A stretch of DNA of 64,000 nucleotides, from positions 3,472,001 to 3,536,000 of the forward strand of contig NZ_CP092074.1 in the NCBI RefSeq assembly GCF_024138715.1, given 5' to 3'. The stretch is from Emticicia sp. 21SJ11W-3. Its GTDB lineage: Bacteria > Bacteroidota > Bacteroidia > Cytophagales > Spirosomataceae. The translations under genes were made by a program, and so were the position numbers. How positions within the stretch are numbered: the first letter of the stretch is position 1; every line of letters starts with the position of its first letter. This document shows, piece by piece, positions 34,827 through 43,316 of this stretch. A model generated the notes under the pieces. The model made no database searches and had not been told where the DNA came from. It was given only the letters and a program-made list of their open reading frames with translations.

Positions 34827-35444
34827 ATGGACTACAGTATTTTAAAAGAAATTATAGCGTTGGCAGAGGCGTATCAGCAGCAAACAAACGCCCAGCGTTG
34901 GCAAAAAGAGCAATTTGTGTCCTGGATTATCAACGAAGCCAATAAAACACAGCCAAAGCCACAAAGCATGATACCGTCGCAAGACGGGCTTATTTCTATG
35001 TTTTTAGGAATTGCCTACAAGTATGCTCAATTTTATGCCAAACGGGTTTTCAGAAATACTGAAATCTACTCGCTTGATGACTTTGCCGTGCTGGTATCTC
35101 TTTTTCCTGACAAAGAGTTTAAGAAAATAGATGTGCTCAGGATGTGCATACAAGAAAAATCGTCGGGCAACGAGGTACTAAAAAGACTGCTCCGCGACGG
35201 GATGCTACAGGAAAGAGAAAATCCAGCCGATGCCCGGTCAAAACTATTATCACTGACAGACAAGGGGCGCACCCAATTTGGTCTGATTCAAAACGGAATC
35301 CAGAAGATGTCGGGCCACATTGTAGGCGATCTGAGCATTGAAGAAAAAAATCAGTTGTTGCAAGCCTTGATGAAGCTGCACCATTATCATCACCCCTATT
35401 TTGAAGAAAACAATGAAGACGTATTGAAGCAATTGCTTAACTAA
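34827..35444 (+). CDS. MarR-family winged-helix regulator
   Basis: 205 residues. The N-terminal ~75 residues are helical. The winged-helix region is about 80-165: YSLDDFAVLVSLFPDKEFKK, GNEVLKRLLRDGMLQERENP, and DARSKLLSLTDKGR, which is the MarR wing signature. A C-terminal dimerisation helix with a His-rich tail follows (KLHHYHHPYFEE). It would bind palindromic DNA as a dimer and respond to a small ligand. The divergent TonB receptor and the palindromes at 34718-34795 are its probable targets, together with its own promoter. Confidence 0.82.
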   Translation: MDYSILKEIIALAEAYQQQTNAQRWQKEQFVSWIINEANKTQPKPQSMIPSQDGLISMFLGIAYKYAQFYAKRVFRNTEIYSLDDFAVLVSLFPDKEFKKIDVLRMCIQEKSSGNEVLKRLLRDGMLQERENPADARSKLLSLTDKGRTQFGLIQNGIQKMSGHIVGDLSIEEKNQLLQALMKLHHYHHPYFEENNEDVLKQLLN

Positions 35445-35581
35445 GGGTTTGTGCAGACAAATCCGGTTAGAATTTAGTTTACTGCATACCCGCTCTGGCC
35501 GGGTTTTGTCTCAAATGTCGGCAGGCAGACAATTCATCCGGCACGCTTGCTTTAGGTTTGTTGCATACAAACCAATTATGT

Positions 35582-36202
35582 ATGCCAGAGCCATTAGCCA
35601 TTTTATTACTCACAGCCCTCATCAGTTTTTTGGGTTCTGTACAACCGGGGCCGGTAAACCTGGCAGTGGTACAGGCCACACTTTCGGGCAGTTTTAAAGA
35701 TGGTGTTTACGTGGCTGTAAGCGGCTCACTGCCTGAGGTAATCTACACCATAGCTGCACTTAAAGGAAGGTTATTGTTGATGCAAAACCAGATACTGCTT
35801 GACGCCCTGCAACTGGCCGCCATTCCGTTTTTTTTAATAACGGGCCTGTTTAGCCTTTTTACAAAGGCTAAAACCACTACAGCAATAAAAACCACAAAAA
35901 TACACAAAGAAACCCTTGGTGGCTTTGGTAAAGGGATGCTCAACCCGCAACTTTTGCCTTTCTGGCTGGTTGTGCTGGTTTATCTTCATTCGTTTTACAG
36001 TTTGCAATCGTTCAGCTCGCAACTATCATTTGTATTAGGGGCAGCCTTAGGCTCATTTGCCATTCTGCTGCTTTTTGCCTGGCTGGCCAAACGTTTTCAG
36101 GGTCAATTACACGGTTTATTTCTGAGGTTTTCGTTCAACAAAGCCATTGGTTTGCTATTTATTTCAATGGCAGTTGGCCAAACGCTCAGAATCTTTCTCT
36201 GA
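35582..36202 (+). CDS. LysE-family translocator
   Basis: About 206 residues from the ATG at 35582 (MPEPLAILLLTALISFLGSV); an ATG at 35558 would add 8 residues of poor fit. Six hydrophobic helices are visible. The first is followed by QPGPVNLAVVQATLSGS, the conserved GPxN/PGP motif of LysE/RhtB exporters, then the LPEVIYTIAAL segment. A charged cytoplasmic loop (KAKTTTAIKTTKIHKETLGG) is followed by FGKGMLNPQLLPFWLVVLVY. Known members export amino acids or small metabolites by proton antiport; the substrate is unknown. It is a single gene, tandem with the YHS pair 66 bp later. Confidence 0.85.
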   Translation: MPEPLAILLLTALISFLGSVQPGPVNLAVVQATLSGSFKDGVYVAVSGSLPEVIYTIAALKGRLLLMQNQILLDALQLAAIPFFLITGLFSLFTKAKTTTAIKTTKIHKETLGGFGKGMLNPQLLPFWLVVLVYLHSFYSLQSFSSQLSFVLGAALGSFAILLLFAWLAKRFQGQLHGLFLRFSFNKAIGLLFISMAVGQTLRIFL

Positions 36203-36268
36203 ATTGTCATTGAGCCGACAATCCGTCAGTTACAATTCTGCCAATTTTGTAAAAAAAACTTCACGAAA

Positions 36269-36721
36269 ATGAAAAACACCCGCATTCAAATCATCATCCT
36301 TTTTCTTCTTCTTTTTGCAGGAAGCGCCTTTGCGCAAGATAATGCCATTTACCAGAAAAATGGCATTGCCATTAACGGCTATGACCCCGTAGCTTATTTT
36401 ACAGAAAACAAGGCCGTAAAGGGTTCAGAAACTTTTGGGTACCAATGGCATGAAGCCACGTGGCTTTTTAGTTCGCAGGCCAATTTAGATGCCTTCAAGG
36501 CAGACCCTGCCAGATACGCGCCTCAGTTCGGCGGTTTTTGTGCCTTTGGGGTGAGCGAGAATCACAAGTCGCCCACTGACCCTGATGCCTGGACAATAGT
36601 TGAAGATAAACTTTACCTGAACTACAGCCCCAAGGTAAAACAACTATGGTCGAAAGACATTCCGGGTCGCATCAAAAAAGCCAACGATTACTGGCCTGCG
36701 CTAAACAAGCCCAATAACTAA
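36269..36721 (+). CDS. Exported YHS-domain protein (first of a tandem pair)
   Basis: 150 residues with a Sec signal peptide ending at SAFAQD (about 22). The rest is a YHS domain of the stand-alone Bacteroidota/proteobacterial type: INGYDPVAYFTENKAVKGSE, an internal WLFSSQANLDAFKADPARYA, and PQFGGFCAFGV. In other proteins YHS domains bind metal through Cys; here a single conserved Cys lies in GGFCAFG. Function of this stand-alone exported type is not established. It is followed by a paralogue 18 bp later. Confidence 0.85.
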   Translation: MKNTRIQIIILFLLLFAGSAFAQDNAIYQKNGIAINGYDPVAYFTENKAVKGSETFGYQWHEATWLFSSQANLDAFKADPARYAPQFGGFCAFGVSENHKSPTDPDAWTIVEDKLYLNYSPKVKQLWSKDIPGRIKKANDYWPALNKPNN

Positions 36722-36739
36722 CCTTAAACCACCGTACAG

Positions 36740-37201
36740 ATGAAACGCAGTTATTTAATTATCATTATACTGGTTGGGTTAATTGGCCAGGCCTTGGCAC
36801 AACCCAATGCCAGACCCAGGCAGTTTAATCTTGAAAACGGCCTTGCCATTCAGGGTTATGACCCCGTAGCCTATTTTAATGAGCACAAAGCCATTAAAGG
36901 CAACAAGCAATGGATCACCAATTATGAGGGCGCAAACTATTGGTTTGGCAGTGCCGCAAACAAAGAAATTTTTTTAAAAGACCCGAAAAAATATGAGCCG
37001 CAGTATGGTGGCTGGTGTGCCTACGCTATGGGAGCCACGGGCGAAAAAGTAGAAATTGACCCCGAAACTTTCAAAATTCTGAACGGGAAACTCTATCTTT
37101 TCTATCATTCGTGGGTAAATAATACCCTGCCCAAATGGAATAAAGATGAGGCGAATCTGAAGCAGAAAGCAGATAAAAACTGGATGAATTTTATACGCTA
37201 A
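36740..37201 (+). CDS. Exported YHS-domain protein (second of a tandem pair)
   Basis: 153 residues. Signal peptide ends at ALAQPN (about 20). The domain reads IQGYDPVAYFNEHKAIKGNK, then YWFGSAANKEIFLKDPKKYE and PQYGGWCAYAMG. It shares the layout of the preceding gene but differs in most residues, so the tandem duplication is old. It also lies 17 bp upstream of a DoxX gene; YHS-DoxX grouping suggests an envelope or redox-related unit, which is inference. Confidence 0.85.
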   Translation: MKRSYLIIIILVGLIGQALAQPNARPRQFNLENGLAIQGYDPVAYFNEHKAIKGNKQWITNYEGANYWFGSAANKEIFLKDPKKYEPQYGGWCAYAMGATGEKVEIDPETFKILNGKLYLFYHSWVNNTLPKWNKDEANLKQKADKNWMNFIR

Positions 37202-37218
37202 CCCACATTGCAAATCAG

Positions 37219-37626
37219 ATGAAAACACAGAAAATCATTTCGTTGGGCTTACGTATCATAGCTGCCGTTATTTTTATTCAGACACTTTATTTTAAATTTA
37301 CGGCACATCCTGAGTCTGTGGTGTTGTTTTCCAAACTGGGTGCCGAACCTTGGGGCCGCATAGGCACCGGCGTTTTAGAACTGGTAACTGCTGTGTTATT
37401 GCTGCTACCGGCCACTGCATTTGTTGGGGGGCTGCTGGCCATGGGCTTAATGCTGGGTGCAATTGCTGCTCATTTAATGGTTATAGGCATTGAGTCAATG
37501 GGCGATGGCGGACAACTGTTTATATTGGCCATAGTAGTTTTGTTTTGCTCGGTAGTGATTCAGGTTATACACCGGCAACAGGGCCTGGCATTGGCCAGAA
37601 AATTCTTTCCCAATGCTTTTAGATGA
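37219..37626 (+). CDS. DoxX-family membrane protein
   Basis: 135 residues with four membrane helices, the normal DoxX size. The first helix ends in IQTLYFKFTAHPESVVLFSK, matching the FxKF...P.S...F family start. Helix 2 contains GVLELVTAVLLLLPATAF, and the last helices are LAMGLMLGAIAAHLMVI and LFILAIVVLFCSVVI. DoxX members are inner-membrane proteins associated with quinone or sulfur redox functions; the reaction of this subgroup is unknown. It lies in a run of four closely spaced genes (36269-38659). Confidence 0.82.
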   Translation: MKTQKIISLGLRIIAAVIFIQTLYFKFTAHPESVVLFSKLGAEPWGRIGTGVLELVTAVLLLLPATAFVGGLLAMGLMLGAIAAHLMVIGIESMGDGGQLFILAIVVLFCSVVIQVIHRQQGLALARKFFPNAFR

Positions 37627-37642
37627 TTTTACGCGCCTTATT

Positions 37643-38659
37643 ATGAAACTCCCGCTTTTTGTTATTAAAATTTTCAATTATGAATACTGGCCCTGGTGGT
37701 TATTTTATTTACCAATGGCTCCGTACTGGCTGTATCTGGCTATCAGAACGCGCTCGTTTACCTTTTTTACGGCGGTTAACCCGGGTATAAAAGCAGGTGG
37801 TTTTTATGGCGAAAGCAAGATTGAAATTCTCAGGAAAATCAACCCCGATTTTCTACCTAAAACCATTTTCGTAGAAAAAGAAAAAGAACCGGGCAACCTT
37901 ATCGATTTAATTGAAGCTGCAGAGATGGGCTTCCCTGTGATTGCCAAGCCGGATATAGGCGAGAGAGGCACCCATGTTGCCAAAATTGAAACAGCCGAAC
38001 AGTTGCATAACTACCATGTGGCAACACAGGGAAATTACATAATTCAGGAATTTATCAGCTATCCTATTGAATTGGGCGTACTTTTTAGCCGCGTGCCTAC
38101 GGAGCCAGCCGGAATTGTTTCTTCCATAACCATAAAAGAATTTCTGACGGTTACGGGTGACGGTAAATCTACCATACGGGAGTTGATTGGCAGGTCTACC
38201 CGTGCGCGGTTCCAGCTGGTGGCGCTGGAGTCAAAATTAGGTGAGCAGATAAACGAGCAGCTACCGCTAAACGAAAAACGCCTGCTTGAACCCATTGGGA
38301 ATCATTGCCGGGGAACCAAATTTATAAATGCCAACCACTTGATTAACGAGAAAACACATGCCGTATTCAGCAGCATTGCCGATAGTTTTGATGGGTTTTA
38401 TTATGGCAGATTTGACCTGAAAGTGCCCAGCATTGAAGATTTGTATAATGGCAAAAACATAAAAATAATGGAACTGAACGGGGTGAGCTCTGACCCCGGG
38501 CATATATACGACCCTGCCTACTCTTTACTGAATGCCTACAAAGATTTACGCTGGCACTGGAGCCGCAGCGCCGACATAAGCATTAATAACCAGAAAAGAG
38601 GTCATCTGCCTTTATCGCTTGCCGAAGTTTGGGTAATAATTAAGAAGCATTTTAGTTAA
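37643..38659 (+). CDS. ATP-grasp protein (D-Ala-D-Ala ligase-like)
   Basis: About 338 residues from the ATG at 37643, 16 bp after the DoxX stop; an earlier ATG at 37613 would overlap DoxX. The first ~45 residues are hydrophobic and aromatic (NYEYWPWWLFYLPMAPYWLY), perhaps a membrane-associating segment. The ATP-grasp fold follows: FPVIAKPDIGERGTHVAKIE (ATP-binding Lys and Gly loop), NYIIQEFISYP, then GRFDLKVP and KIMELNGVSSDPGHIYDP, which holds the metal-binding Glu/Asn. Such enzymes join a carboxylate to an amine at the cost of ATP. Substrates are unknown. Confidence 0.8.
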   Translation: MKLPLFVIKIFNYEYWPWWLFYLPMAPYWLYLAIRTRSFTFFTAVNPGIKAGGFYGESKIEILRKINPDFLPKTIFVEKEKEPGNLIDLIEAAEMGFPVIAKPDIGERGTHVAKIETAEQLHNYHVATQGNYIIQEFISYPIELGVLFSRVPTEPAGIVSSITIKEFLTVTGDGKSTIRELIGRSTRARFQLVALESKLGEQINEQLPLNEKRLLEPIGNHCRGTKFINANHLINEKTHAVFSSIADSFDGFYYGRFDLKVPSIEDLYNGKNIKIMELNGVSSDPGHIYDPAYSLLNAYKDLRWHWSRSADISINNQKRGHLPLSLAEVWVIIKKHFS

Positions 38660-38706
38660 AAATTGCCTGCAATCTGTATATTAGCATAGAATTTTTCCGG
38701 AACCTG

Positions 38707-39375
38707 ATGAATCTTGATACAAAATACTGGTATCTGCGAGACCATAAACTTTTTAGTGTACTATCGTCGTCTGAATTGAGGTCGATATGTATGATATCAA
38801 ATTTCAAAACTGCGCGGAAAGGCGAAATCATTTTGTTTTCGCATGATGAAAACACCAGGGTTTACTTTCTTAAAAAAGGGACGCTAAAAATTGTAGAGAC
38901 AGACGAAAACGGCAACGAAATTGTAAAAGATGTGATTCAAAAAGGCGATATTTTTGGCGAGTTTACCCTAACCGAAACACAGTCTGACGAATACGCGGTG
39001 GCGGTTTCTGACAACGTAATTTGTTGCAGCTTCAGAATGGACGACTTTGAACAACTGCTGGAGAAGAATCCGCAACTGGGTTTATCCTATACCAAATGGA
39101 TGGGGTTCAGATTCAAACGGCTTCAGAGCAGATACGCCAATCTTATGTTTAAAGATGTGCGGACGCGCTTCATGATTTTCTTAAAAGATTGGGCTACTAA
39201 AGAAGGTACACCGGCTGACACAGACATTATTCTTAAAAACTACCTTACCCATCAGGACATAGCCAGCCTTATCTGCAGCACCCGGCAGACAGTTACCCAA
39301 CTATTTAATGAGTATAAAGAAAAAGGCATTTTAGACTATAACCGAACGGAAATCATCTTGAAAAAAGATGCATAA
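38707..39375 (+). CDS. Crp/Fnr-family transcriptional regulator
   Basis: 222 residues. An N-terminal cyclic-nucleotide-binding-like beta barrel (~20-130) includes GEIILFSHDENTRVYFLKKG, IQKGDIFGEFTL (compare the GExFGE loop of CRP), and EYAVAVSDNVICC. A dimerisation helix and a C-terminal Crp-type HTH follow (LTHQDIASLICSTRQTVTQL). No N-terminal Cys cluster, so it is not an oxygen-sensing Fnr. In many Bacteroidota proteins of this group the effector is unknown. Single gene, 47 bp after the ATP-grasp gene; regulation of the upstream unit is possible. Confidence 0.88.
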   Translation: MNLDTKYWYLRDHKLFSVLSSSELRSICMISNFKTARKGEIILFSHDENTRVYFLKKGTLKIVETDENGNEIVKDVIQKGDIFGEFTLTETQSDEYAVAVSDNVICCSFRMDDFEQLLEKNPQLGLSYTKWMGFRFKRLQSRYANLMFKDVRTRFMIFLKDWATKEGTPADTDIILKNYLTHQDIASLICSTRQTVTQLFNEYKEKGILDYNRTEIILKKDA

Positions 39376-39584
39376 ACTACCTTCATTTTCTTAGTTAGGT
39401 CGTCTGGCCGACAAACCGGGTCAGGTCAAATCATCAAATTTGTAAGGTCAATAAAGCATGTAATAATGCCAATACAAGGCCAGACAGGCCCATTGGATTG
39501 TTACGCAATTTGAACAATTAAATGATTTGCATAGTCAGTTTAAGGCTCAGTTACTGCTACAGGCATATAAAACCTACAAAAGAA

Positions 39585-40097
39585 ATGACAAGCCAGGCAA
39601 CCACAGAAGTATTTAATCAACTGAAAGATTTACTCAATCAGCTAAACCCGCAAACCTACACAGAACATCTGCCGGTTTTAAACAATAGCAGTATAGGGCA
39701 GCATGTGCGGCACACATTAGAGTTTTTTCAGTGTTTAATTAAAGGAGCGTCAACAGGCATAGTAGATTACGATGGCCGCGAACGTAATCTTTTAATTGAA
39801 ACCGAGTTAATATATACACATAAAAAACTGGCGGAGATTGAAACCGCCATTAAAACAGAAACGGATCTGAACAGGCCGCTTCTGGTAATGGTGAGGTACA
39901 GCGAAAAAAAACACGAACTTGTTGAATCTAATTTTATGCGCGAGCTGGTGTATATGATTGAGCATTCTATTCATCATTTTGCGCTTATTCGTATTGGTGT
40001 GCAGGAGCATTTCAGCCATATAACAATAGACCCGACCTTTGGTGTGGCCTACTCTACCATCAGATACAAACAGCAGCTGGAGGCCTTAGAAAATTGA
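39585..40097 (+). CDS. DinB/YfiT-like protein
   Basis: About 170 residues from the ATG at 39585; the frame is open from 39522 but the extra segment has no helix or family match. The protein is a four-helix bundle of the DinB type with candidate metal ligands in NNSSIGQHVRHTLEFFQCL and MIEHSIHHFALIRIGVQEHF. VDYDGRERN lies between helices. DinB-like proteins are putative metal-dependent thiol transferases or hydrolases; no substrate can be given. Next gene lies 73 bp downstream. Confidence 0.75.
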   Translation: MTSQATTEVFNQLKDLLNQLNPQTYTEHLPVLNNSSIGQHVRHTLEFFQCLIKGASTGIVDYDGRERNLLIETELIYTHKKLAEIETAIKTETDLNRPLLVMVRYSEKKHELVESNFMRELVYMIEHSIHHFALIRIGVQEHFSHITIDPTFGVAYSTIRYKQQLEALEN

Positions 40098-40170
40098 ACC
40101 GCCGACCTGATGATTATTTTCAATCGCGAAATGATTACGGGCCGATTAATGATGAAAAACTTTTGATACC

Positions 40171-40881
40171 ATGTGCGTTCTGACATATATACCAACCGGC
40201 AACAAAGGATACATTCTTACATCGAACAGAGACGAAGCCGTAGCTCGTGAAACGGCCACTCCACCCAGAAAATATACCATTAACGGGCATCAGGTTTTTT
40301 ATCCGAAAGACCCACTCAGCGATGGCACCTGGATAGCCGGCAGCAAAGCCTTAAGCCTATGTCTTTTAAATGGCGGGGTTAGCAGGCATATCCCCCACCC
40401 GCCTTACCGGCAAAGCCGGGGTAGAATTATCCCTGATTTCTTCGAGTTCGGCTCGGTAACCACATTTGTTGAAAGATATGATTTTGACGGAATTGAACCC
40501 TTCACGCTTGTAGTTATTGAAAACAGCCATGAACTTTTTGCCCATGAATTGAGATGGAACGGCAAACAAATCAGTACAGAAAAAATAGATGTGTCAAGGC
40601 CGCAGATATGGTCTTCAGTTACTTTATATACACCTCAGGTAATTGAGGCAAGAAAACAATGGTTTACAAATTTTTTACAACAGCCCGTAAGTGCAGACAG
40701 TGTACTTGACTTCCACCAGAATGGTGGTGTTGGAGACATCAGGAATGACTTAAGAATTAATCGTGATAATGTGCTTAAAACCCTTTCAACCACCCAGTAT
40801 GTTATCAATGAATACTATTTTACCATCTACTATGAAGACCTGTTAAACCAAAGAAAATACAACTACAGGGTAATTGAGTAA
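40171..40881 (+). CDS. NRDE (TANGO2-like) protein
   Basis: 236 residues. It begins MCVLTYIPTGNKGYILTSNRDE, the N-terminal Cys2 and NRDE motif that defines the TANGO2/NRDE family. SDGTWIAGSKALSLCLLNGG matches the GGTW-G-N--G---LLN block. The N-terminal Cys and Ntn-hydrolase-like fold suggest an amidohydrolase, but the activity of bacterial members is unproven; eukaryotic TANGO2 affects lipid or haem handling. It appears to be a single gene. Confidence 0.82.
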   Translation: MCVLTYIPTGNKGYILTSNRDEAVARETATPPRKYTINGHQVFYPKDPLSDGTWIAGSKALSLCLLNGGVSRHIPHPPYRQSRGRIIPDFFEFGSVTTFVERYDFDGIEPFTLVVIENSHELFAHELRWNGKQISTEKIDVSRPQIWSSVTLYTPQVIEARKQWFTNFLQQPVSADSVLDFHQNGGVGDIRNDLRINRDNVLKTLSTTQYVINEYYFTIYYEDLLNQRKYNYRVIE

Positions 40882-40981
40882 GCTGCCACTGCCTTAAGTA
40901 CTATTTGCAGCAGATTAATGATAGGCTAATCAAGAAAATGGAAGGCAGATAAGCAATTATTGAAACATAACCGCCGGTACA

Positions 40982-41332
40982 TCATTTACCTATAATTTCT
41001 TTCCGGTGTTCTTTTCCCCATTCTGCTAAACTGCCGATGACAGACTTCAATTTCCGCCCGTGTTCGGTCAATTCATATTCAACGGTTATCGGCTGGGTGT
41101 CCAGTACGGTTCGTTTCACAAGATTATTAATCTCCATCTCTTTTAGTTCTTTGCTCAGCATTTTGTTCGATATCCCGCTTACATCTCTCAGAATATCCGA
41201 AAACCGCCGTTTATCATGATAGCAAAGCACGGCTATAATAGATATCTTCCATTTGCCGTTCAAAGCGTCCATAGCATCATAAACCGCCATCATATTGCTT
41301 TTGCAATGTCTGGTAAATTCGTCGTTTCTCAT
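40982..41332 (-). CDS. HxlR-family transcriptional regulator
   Basis: 116 residues, the typical HxlR length. KWKISIIAVLCYHDKRRFSD, ISNKMLSKELKEMEINNLVK and VEYELTEHGRKLKSVIGSLA are the family's winged-helix blocks. A Cys at about residue 10 (RHCKSN) corresponds to the redox-sensitive Cys of HypR/QorR-like members that respond to aldehydes or quinones. It is divergent from a nitroreductase-like oxidoreductase, a common pairing for such sensors. Six GTTAC repeats lie in the 100-bp gap. Confidence 0.9.
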   Translation of the reverse strand: MRNDEFTRHCKSNMMAVYDAMDALNGKWKISIIAVLCYHDKRRFSDILRDVSGISNKMLSKELKEMEINNLVKRTVLDTQPITVEYELTEHGRKLKSVIGSLAEWGKEHRKEIIGK

Positions 41333-41334
41333 GG

Positions 41335-41409
41335 GTTACATGGTTACTTCAATGTTACTGTTACTTTTTGTTACCTTGTTACAAATATAAACAATAACAT
41401 TTACATTTG
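41335..41409. promoter_or_regulatory. HxlR/nitroreductase divergent promoter with six GTTAC repeats
   Basis: GTTAC starts at 41335, 41343, 41354, 41360, 41370 and 41378, all in the same direction. A plus-strand promoter, TTG (41376-41378)-N23-TACATTTG (41402-41409), overlaps the last copy. On the minus strand, TATATTTG (41389-41382) is a -7 element for the regulator. The repeats therefore cover both promoters and are likely regulator sites. Confidence 0.6.
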
Positions 41410-41432
41410 CCACACAAAACCAAAAATCAATT

Positions 41433-42065
41433 ATGACACTTATAGATAATTTGAAATGGCGCTATGCCACCAAAAAAATGAATGGGGCGGCTGTTCCGCA
41501 AGAAAAACTGGACTACATACTGGAAGCAGCAAGATATGCGCCCTCATCTTCTGGTTTACAACCTTACAGAATCTTTGTTATCAGCAATAAAGAAAAACTT
41601 GAGCAAATACGCGAATTTGCCTATAACCAGAGCCAGATTACTGATTGTTCGCATCTGTTGGTTTGGGCCGCATGGGATGAGTACACACCTGAAAGGATAA
41701 AGGAGGTATTGACCAAAACATCTGAAGCAAGAGGCCTGCCTGCTGACAGCTCGGAAGGGTACCAAAAAATGCTGTGGGGGTTATATGAGCCTTTGGGTAA
41801 AGAATGGCACAAGAATCATTCGGCCAAACAAGCCTATATTTCGTTCGGACTAGCCATTGCCGCCGCCGCCGAGCAAAAGGTAGATGCTACACCCATGGAA
41901 GGTTTTAACACAGAAAAAATGGATGAATTACTGGGGCTGGCAGAACAAGGCCTGAAAAGCGTGGTTATTTTACCCATTGGCTACCGCGAGCAAGAAGGCG
42001 ACTGGCTGGTGAATCTAAAAAAAGTAAGAACCCCAAAAAATGCGTTTGTAACCGAACTGGTTTAA
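41433..42065 (+). CDS. Nitroreductase-family NAD(P)H oxidoreductase
   Basis: 210 residues, FMN-dependent nitroreductase fold (NfsB-like). KWRYATKKMNGAAVPQEKLD is the N-terminal FMN-contact segment, AARYAPSSSGLQPYRIFVIS the conserved SSxxxQPW-like loop, and AYISFGLAIAAAAEQKVDAT followed by PMEGFN the second FMN segment. The C-terminal VVILPIGYREQEGDWL completes the fold. Such enzymes reduce quinones, nitroaromatics or electrophiles with NAD(P)H. The divergent HxlR gene suggests induction by reactive electrophiles. Confidence 0.9.
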   Translation: MTLIDNLKWRYATKKMNGAAVPQEKLDYILEAARYAPSSSGLQPYRIFVISNKEKLEQIREFAYNQSQITDCSHLLVWAAWDEYTPERIKEVLTKTSEARGLPADSSEGYQKMLWGLYEPLGKEWHKNHSAKQAYISFGLAIAAAAEQKVDATPMEGFNTEKMDELLGLAEQGLKSVVILPIGYREQEGDWLVNLKKVRTPKNAFVTELV

Positions 42066-42602
42066 CAGGCATCACAAGCAAAACAAAAGAACTGATTAGC
42101 CGGGCGGTGGTCAGTTCGGCTTTCTTAAGAAATTCCTTTGTTTAAGACTTCATAAAGACAAGACACTCGTATTTTTGGGTGTCTTGTTCATTTTCAAAAA
42201 AACAGGCAATCTGTAAAAAATCAGAGAATCAAAGTTTATTCAGCTATGTGTCCTCCGCTTTGGTGGTCTGCTGTATTTCAGTTATTTCGCAGGATTAAAA
42301 CACCCAAAAACCCCCATAAAATCCCGAACATTTGCTTTTCGGGGGTTTGTTTATCAGCTAAAATATTGACAATAAACCCATTAAAGAAAAACTCAATCAT
42401 CAATCTACAAACCCGGTAACCGATGTTTTTTTGTTTAACCCATCCAATAAGTAGTTGAATGGGACGTAAAAAAGAAAAATTCAAGATGGTATATCTTGAA
42501 TCTGTCTCCCGGGCATTTAATACAACAGCTCATCGAATTGATTTTTAATCAATTACTTCTGCCTATTTAAGTTTCCGGCGCATTTAATTATACTCTAGCG
42601 TA
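42066..42602. other. Intergenic region with hairpins
   Basis: ACAAGACAC (42158-42166)/GTGTCTTGT (42179-42187), followed by TCATTTTC, is a modest terminator for the nitroreductase. CCCCC/GGGGG pairing around 42306-42345 gives a second hairpin, and CCCATCCAATAAGTAGTT near 42439 resembles the RHS cassette-end hairpin. No gene supported. Confidence 0.4.
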
Positions 42603-43244
42603 TTAAAACAATCTATACCCCAACGTTGCCTGCACCAGTGCATTTTTGTAACGTGGGTTGGTAGAGGTGCCGTCGCCATTATTATTTTGGAGGTCCCAGC
42701 TGGCTCTGGTGCCTAAAACAACGCGGTTAAAATTAAAATCAAGCCCCACTACGGCCCCTAATGTATTTTTACGGATGTTATCGTTGGCAAATTGGCTTTC
42801 CTGAACAACACTGCCTGCACCTGTGTTAAAATCAGTTTTTTGTTTCAACAGATACGAGAACTGTGGGCCAAGCTGCAAGGTAACAAAGTTGGCCGGCTTT
42901 ATTGAAATCAAAAGCAGCACATCAATAAAGTGCATGGTGCGGGTAAGGTCATAGTTACTACCTAAAACTGAACCCGTTTGCTTGTACCCTTTCTGAGAAT
43001 ACATTACTTCAGGCTGAATACCCAGAAACCTGCCAATAGGAATACCCAGAAATACCCCACCGGCTGCGCCAAATCTGGCCTCGGCATCAAATGACTCGCC
43101 TTTGGTGTCGTAAATGTTTGAATAATTTGCGCCTGCCTTTAACCCGACCTGAATTTTTGTGCGGGCATTAGAGCGGCTATCTTGTGCGTGGGCATTCATG
43201 GCTAAAAAAGCCACGGCGGCGGTAATTAAAAATATTTTTTTCAT
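42603..43244 (-). CDS. Outer-membrane beta-barrel protein (PorT-like)
   Basis: About 213 residues from the ATG at 43244 (MKKIFLITAAVAFLAMNAHA), which gives a clean Sec signal peptide; an ATG at 43280 would put a hydrophilic extension before it. The mature part has alternating strands of an eight-stranded barrel: VGLKAGANYSNIYDT, AAGGVFLGIPIGRFLGIQPE and VMYSQKGYKQTG are typical of the PorT/OmpW-like family, ending in TLGYRLF. The function is structural or unknown. It lies about 70 bp downstream of a coiled-coil lipoprotein gene. Confidence 0.85.
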   Translation of the reverse strand: MKKIFLITAAVAFLAMNAHAQDSRSNARTKIQVGLKAGANYSNIYDTKGESFDAEARFGAAGGVFLGIPIGRFLGIQPEVMYSQKGYKQTGSVLGSNYDLTRTMHFIDVLLLISIKPANFVTLQLGPQFSYLLKQKTDFNTGAGSVVQESQFANDNIRKNTLGAVVGLDFNFNRVVLGTRASWDLQNNNGDGTSTNPRYKNALVQATLGYRLF

Positions 43245-43316
43245 GATTTTTTGTAAAGTTTGTGAATTTATAGTTTTCAAATGGGGCCAGATAACCCGGC
43301 CCCGGCAATAATATTG

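Noticed and set aside
42278-42484. Minus-strand 68-codon frame
   Set aside because: It lies over hairpin-forming DNA, has no family match and no promoter or start context.
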